Source: Drosophila pseudoobscura (lineage: Eukaryota; Arthropoda; Insecta; Diptera; Drosophilidae). Taken from it: a stretch of 64,000 nucleotides of DNA. The stretch's first letter is position 1; each line of letters begins with the position of its first letter. This document shows, piece after piece, positions 61,465 to 64,000 of this stretch. A program made the position numbers and the translations under genes. The DNA is taken from NCBI RefSeq assembly GCF_009870125.1, contig NC_046683.1:17369001-17433000 (forward strand), written 5' to 3'. The notes below the pieces were generated by a model. The model was not told where the DNA came from and ran no database searches. It worked only from the letters and a program-made list of their open reading frames with translations.

Positions 61465-63690
61465 CTGCGGACATATTCAATTATTACATTACAATTATAA
61501 TTCAAATAATATTCGTATACTTATAACTATGTATCTAAAACGAAGGACTGAAAGACTGATCAAAGCTCCAGTGTTTCGGATCAAAGCCAAACAAAGCAAA
61601 GCTCAACTTAGCCGAACCTTGAACACATTGCGTTTCGAATGCTCAGAGAGGGTCATGTGTATGCCGAATGGTGGTCGTTACATATATATACATCTTCGAA
61701 TCGAATCAGTTAGTCCATAAGTCCAGATATAGCCAAAGCAGTGCAGTACATTACAGTACCGTGTGTGTATTAAGTAAGTACGAAGCTAAAGCATTCTAAA
61801 GCCCTATTTAAGATTTGTTTCTTTTCTTTTTTCTTTTCCTGGTCTAGGTGGTCCTTTCGATGGAAATGCCCATATACAGATCAGAAATCTCCAATATCAT
61901 ACTGAATAATATATCCCTATACCTATTTTGACGAGAAAATTGGTCATTTTGAAAACAGAAATTATTTCCCAGAGTGGGATTGTCTATATTCAATTGTTGA
62001 ATAGCGCCAGTAATCGAATATATGAACATTCTTGAGGATAAATATATAGCGTGTCAGTTTATACGTTCCTATCGCTGTCTTTTATAGATTTAAGTCTGAT
62101 ACTCGTAGGGTAGGGAAAGAGTGCTGTAAACTTGGACAGCAAGAAGATGCTGCTGATCGGAGTATTGAGGCGTGTTTGTCGACAGTGAGTAGGCGGATGC
62201 AGTGTTGGCATTGTTTAACCATTTTTTGGGACTCTGGGAAATATGGCTGTCATTCCTGGTCCCGTCAGGTAACCGGATGTGGGCATGGTTGAGAAACTCT
62301 GTAGTCAAGTCAACATTACAAATATCATTTAATTTTAAGTTCTATATGCCAGGTAAATACATTTTAATTTTCTTTTTATTTTCGGTGGTTTCCTTTCATA
62401 TTGGTTCATTTTTCACTTTACTTAATACAATTTTTTGATTTGAAGAAATCAATTTAGTTTCTGCATTGACAGTTCCCTAAGACGCCCAGCTTTTAGTCGT
62501 ATACTATGAACTTGATCAATAGTTATGAGGCAAAAACAAAAGGGTGACCACAACCGGCACACTTCCGCCATTACTTAACTGAATTATCCGTGTATTGCCA
62601 AGGAGAGCTGGGAGATGGGAGCTTGGAACTCGTTGGGAACTCACCGAGTGCCCGGAGTGGAGTGAATACTTCTGGCCTTGTTGGGAACTCACCGAGTGCC
62701 CGGAGTGGAGTGAATACTTCTGGCCTTGCCAGAGCTACATATGACCCTATTTATGGAAGTTAAGTGGCAGTCATGCACTGTGTCTGTTTCCGCCACCATG
62801 GAAAATTGATAAGCACTCGGAATAGACTCTCCAGGCTCTTGTCTAATCGATAATGACTCCACAGGTTATCCGTGGGAGAGAGAAAGAGCCCGGAACGGGA
62901 CTCGGGCGCTTCTAGAGGTCACCCGAAATGGGTGGTGGAGATGGGGTTGCCAGAGATCGGTGCAATCGCGCGTCTCGTACGAGTGACTATCTTCCGATAC
63001 GGTTGCAAACAAACGAATAACCGAGTGCCACTTACCTGTGCATTACTTGACTTTGAAAAGGTACGCCAACGGCAGCGCCGTCAAGATCGACGGTAGTATG
63101 GGAAAAAGGGGCGCAAAGTACACACAACGACACTGCCATTTGATATGTACATATCCAGTTGCGAGTATATACTTTACATGGTGCCTGTATGTACCAATGT
63201 TTACATAGGCACTATGTAACCATCACCGAGCGAGACGCAGCCAGTGGCATCAGAAGAGCGTGGCACGAACAGTTCCGCCCAATCGCGAATATTCGCCCCC
63301 CGATCGGCCCAGCTTGGCCGAGACATTCAGTTGGCATCACTTGCTTGGGGGCTCCAGAACCAGAACAAGCCCCAACATTTAGATCAATTTGTGTGTAGCG
63401 GCATTCGAGTGTAAGTCCGGTCAAAAGCTAACGTACGAGTGTTATTACTCTTGATCTACATCAATTTTGACTTGATATCAGTAATAAGAGCTTATTCGAA
63501 GCAATCAGCAATCAATCTGAGTCAGAGATCACCTATCTTTCAATACATCTCCGATCAGTTCTATTCTACGAAAACCCAAGGATACCCAATCATTTTAATG
63601 CATACTTCTCGACTACAAATCCGAAGTAACGTAACTATGACATTGCCAAAAACTATCTGATTGGGTCAGGGGGCCTATAACTCAGAAATA
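61465..63690 (-). other. Zw 5' intron and leader region
   Basis: AT-rich DNA without conserved coding sequence. A donor AG/GTAAGTGG at about 63028-63036 follows ATGCACAG on the minus strand (63042-63035). Joined to the exon ending at 61464 this gives a stop after six codons, so it would be a leader exon with an upstream frame and would favour the MVCEG start. No phase-1 exon for the long form was found with confidence. A perfect 48-base duplication lies at 62633-62728. Confidence 0.4.
62633..62728. repeat. Perfect 48-bp tandem duplication
   Basis: 62633-62680 and 62681-62728 are identical, both beginning TTGGGAACTCACCGAGTGCC and ending TTCTGGCCTTG. On the minus strand each copy contains a donor-like CTCG/GTGAGT. 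It lies in the probable first intron of Zw. Confidence 0.95.
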
Positions 63691-63960
63691 CAAGTATACG
63701 TACATACATATGTACATATACATATACATTTATAGCCGGCACCCTAAGAGTAGCCTATTAGATTTGTGGTAAAAGTGGATACAAGTTTCCAACCCCATAA
63801 AATATATATATATATTATTGATCAACCTCAATAGTCGAGTTGATATAGCCATGTCTATGACTATAAAAGCTAGAGCAGCCAAATTTTGTGTCCAGACTCC
63901 TGTGTTATCATACTGTTACCACCCCCACAAAAGGCGAAAACCTGTAGAGCCCACAATTTT
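63690..63960. mobile_element. DINE-1/INE-1-like Helitron remnant
   Basis: The order GTTTCCAACCCCATAAA, TATATATATATTATTGATCA, 'cctcaatagtcgagttgata', 'tagccatgtctatgac' is the typical central part of Drosophila DINE-1 elements. The usual CCGTCTGTC repeat after 'gccatgtc' is almost lost. Ends are not definable. Confidence 0.6.
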
Positions 63961-64000
63961 GAAGAACCAAAAAAAAAACGACGTTCCTGCTCGTCATGTT

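Overview
This is a eukaryotic window from a Drosophila genome. Ten of its proteins can be matched to families and most read clearly as fly orthologues: Cdc42, Merlin (Mer), Ubiquilin (Ubqn), domeless (dome), eye transformer (et), G6PD (Zw), a CAT-type amino-acid transporter, a NOL8-like RNA-binding protein, a GCP60/ACBD3-like Golgi protein and the mitochondrial Qri7/OSGEPL1 enzyme. Two further genes are not named: a trihelix DNA-binding protein and a 133-aa putative nuclear protein. From memory, this gene set corresponds to the D. melanogaster X-chromosome region 18D-18E (Muller element A). The proteins differ enough from what I remember of melanogaster that another Sophophora species, possibly of the obscura group, is my inference, not a proven identification.

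Layout. 1-1145 is a decayed DNA transposon-like element carrying a broken BED-like zinc-finger ORF. 1146-5654 is AT-rich non-coding DNA that probably includes the 3' UTR of the transporter. 5655-16933 (minus) is the CAT-family amino-acid transporter: twelve well-supported coding exons plus a candidate start exon beyond a 7.2-kb intron. 17-22.7 kb is intergenic and rich in simple repeats. 22768-26565 (plus) is a trihelix (Myb/SANT-like) transcription factor. A dense housekeeping block follows: NOL8-like (minus, 27250-29215) and ACBD3-like (plus, 29741-31618) share a divergent promoter with two DRE sites and a Motif 1; then Qri7/OSGEPL1 (plus, 32052-33402) converges on Cdc42 (minus, 34769-35439). 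37.3-41.2 kb is a cluster of decayed repeats, some related to the element at the left end, and within it lies a short two-exon gene for a putative nuclear protein (38673-39273). Mer (plus, 41777-43958) and Ubqn (minus, 46699-48852) converge on a region holding a decayed gene copy. dome (plus, 49804-55089) and et (plus, 56719-59293) form a tandem pair of cytokine-receptor paralogues. Zw (minus, 59695-61464 plus an unresolved 5' exon) converges on et.

How the genes work together. dome is the JAK/STAT receptor and et its neighbouring paralogue, reported as a negative modulator of the same pathway. The other genes are mostly unrelated housekeeping genes whose promoters carry the DRE/Motif 1/Motif 6 elements typical of such fly genes. 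Splice sites were set by reading GT/AG borders and requiring frame continuity. Every fully assembled CDS adds up to a whole number of codons. Start exons that rest only on such reasoning are listed separately with low confidence. I found no tRNA, rRNA or CRISPR array.

The most interesting observations are internal tandem duplications in the cytoplasmic tails of both dome (36 aa around a Gly-Tyr-Thr-Thr motif) and et (about 75 aa), near-identical inverted repeats 40 kb apart, a decayed retrocopy-like gene between Mer and Ubqn, and a Mer intron that can be read through in frame.
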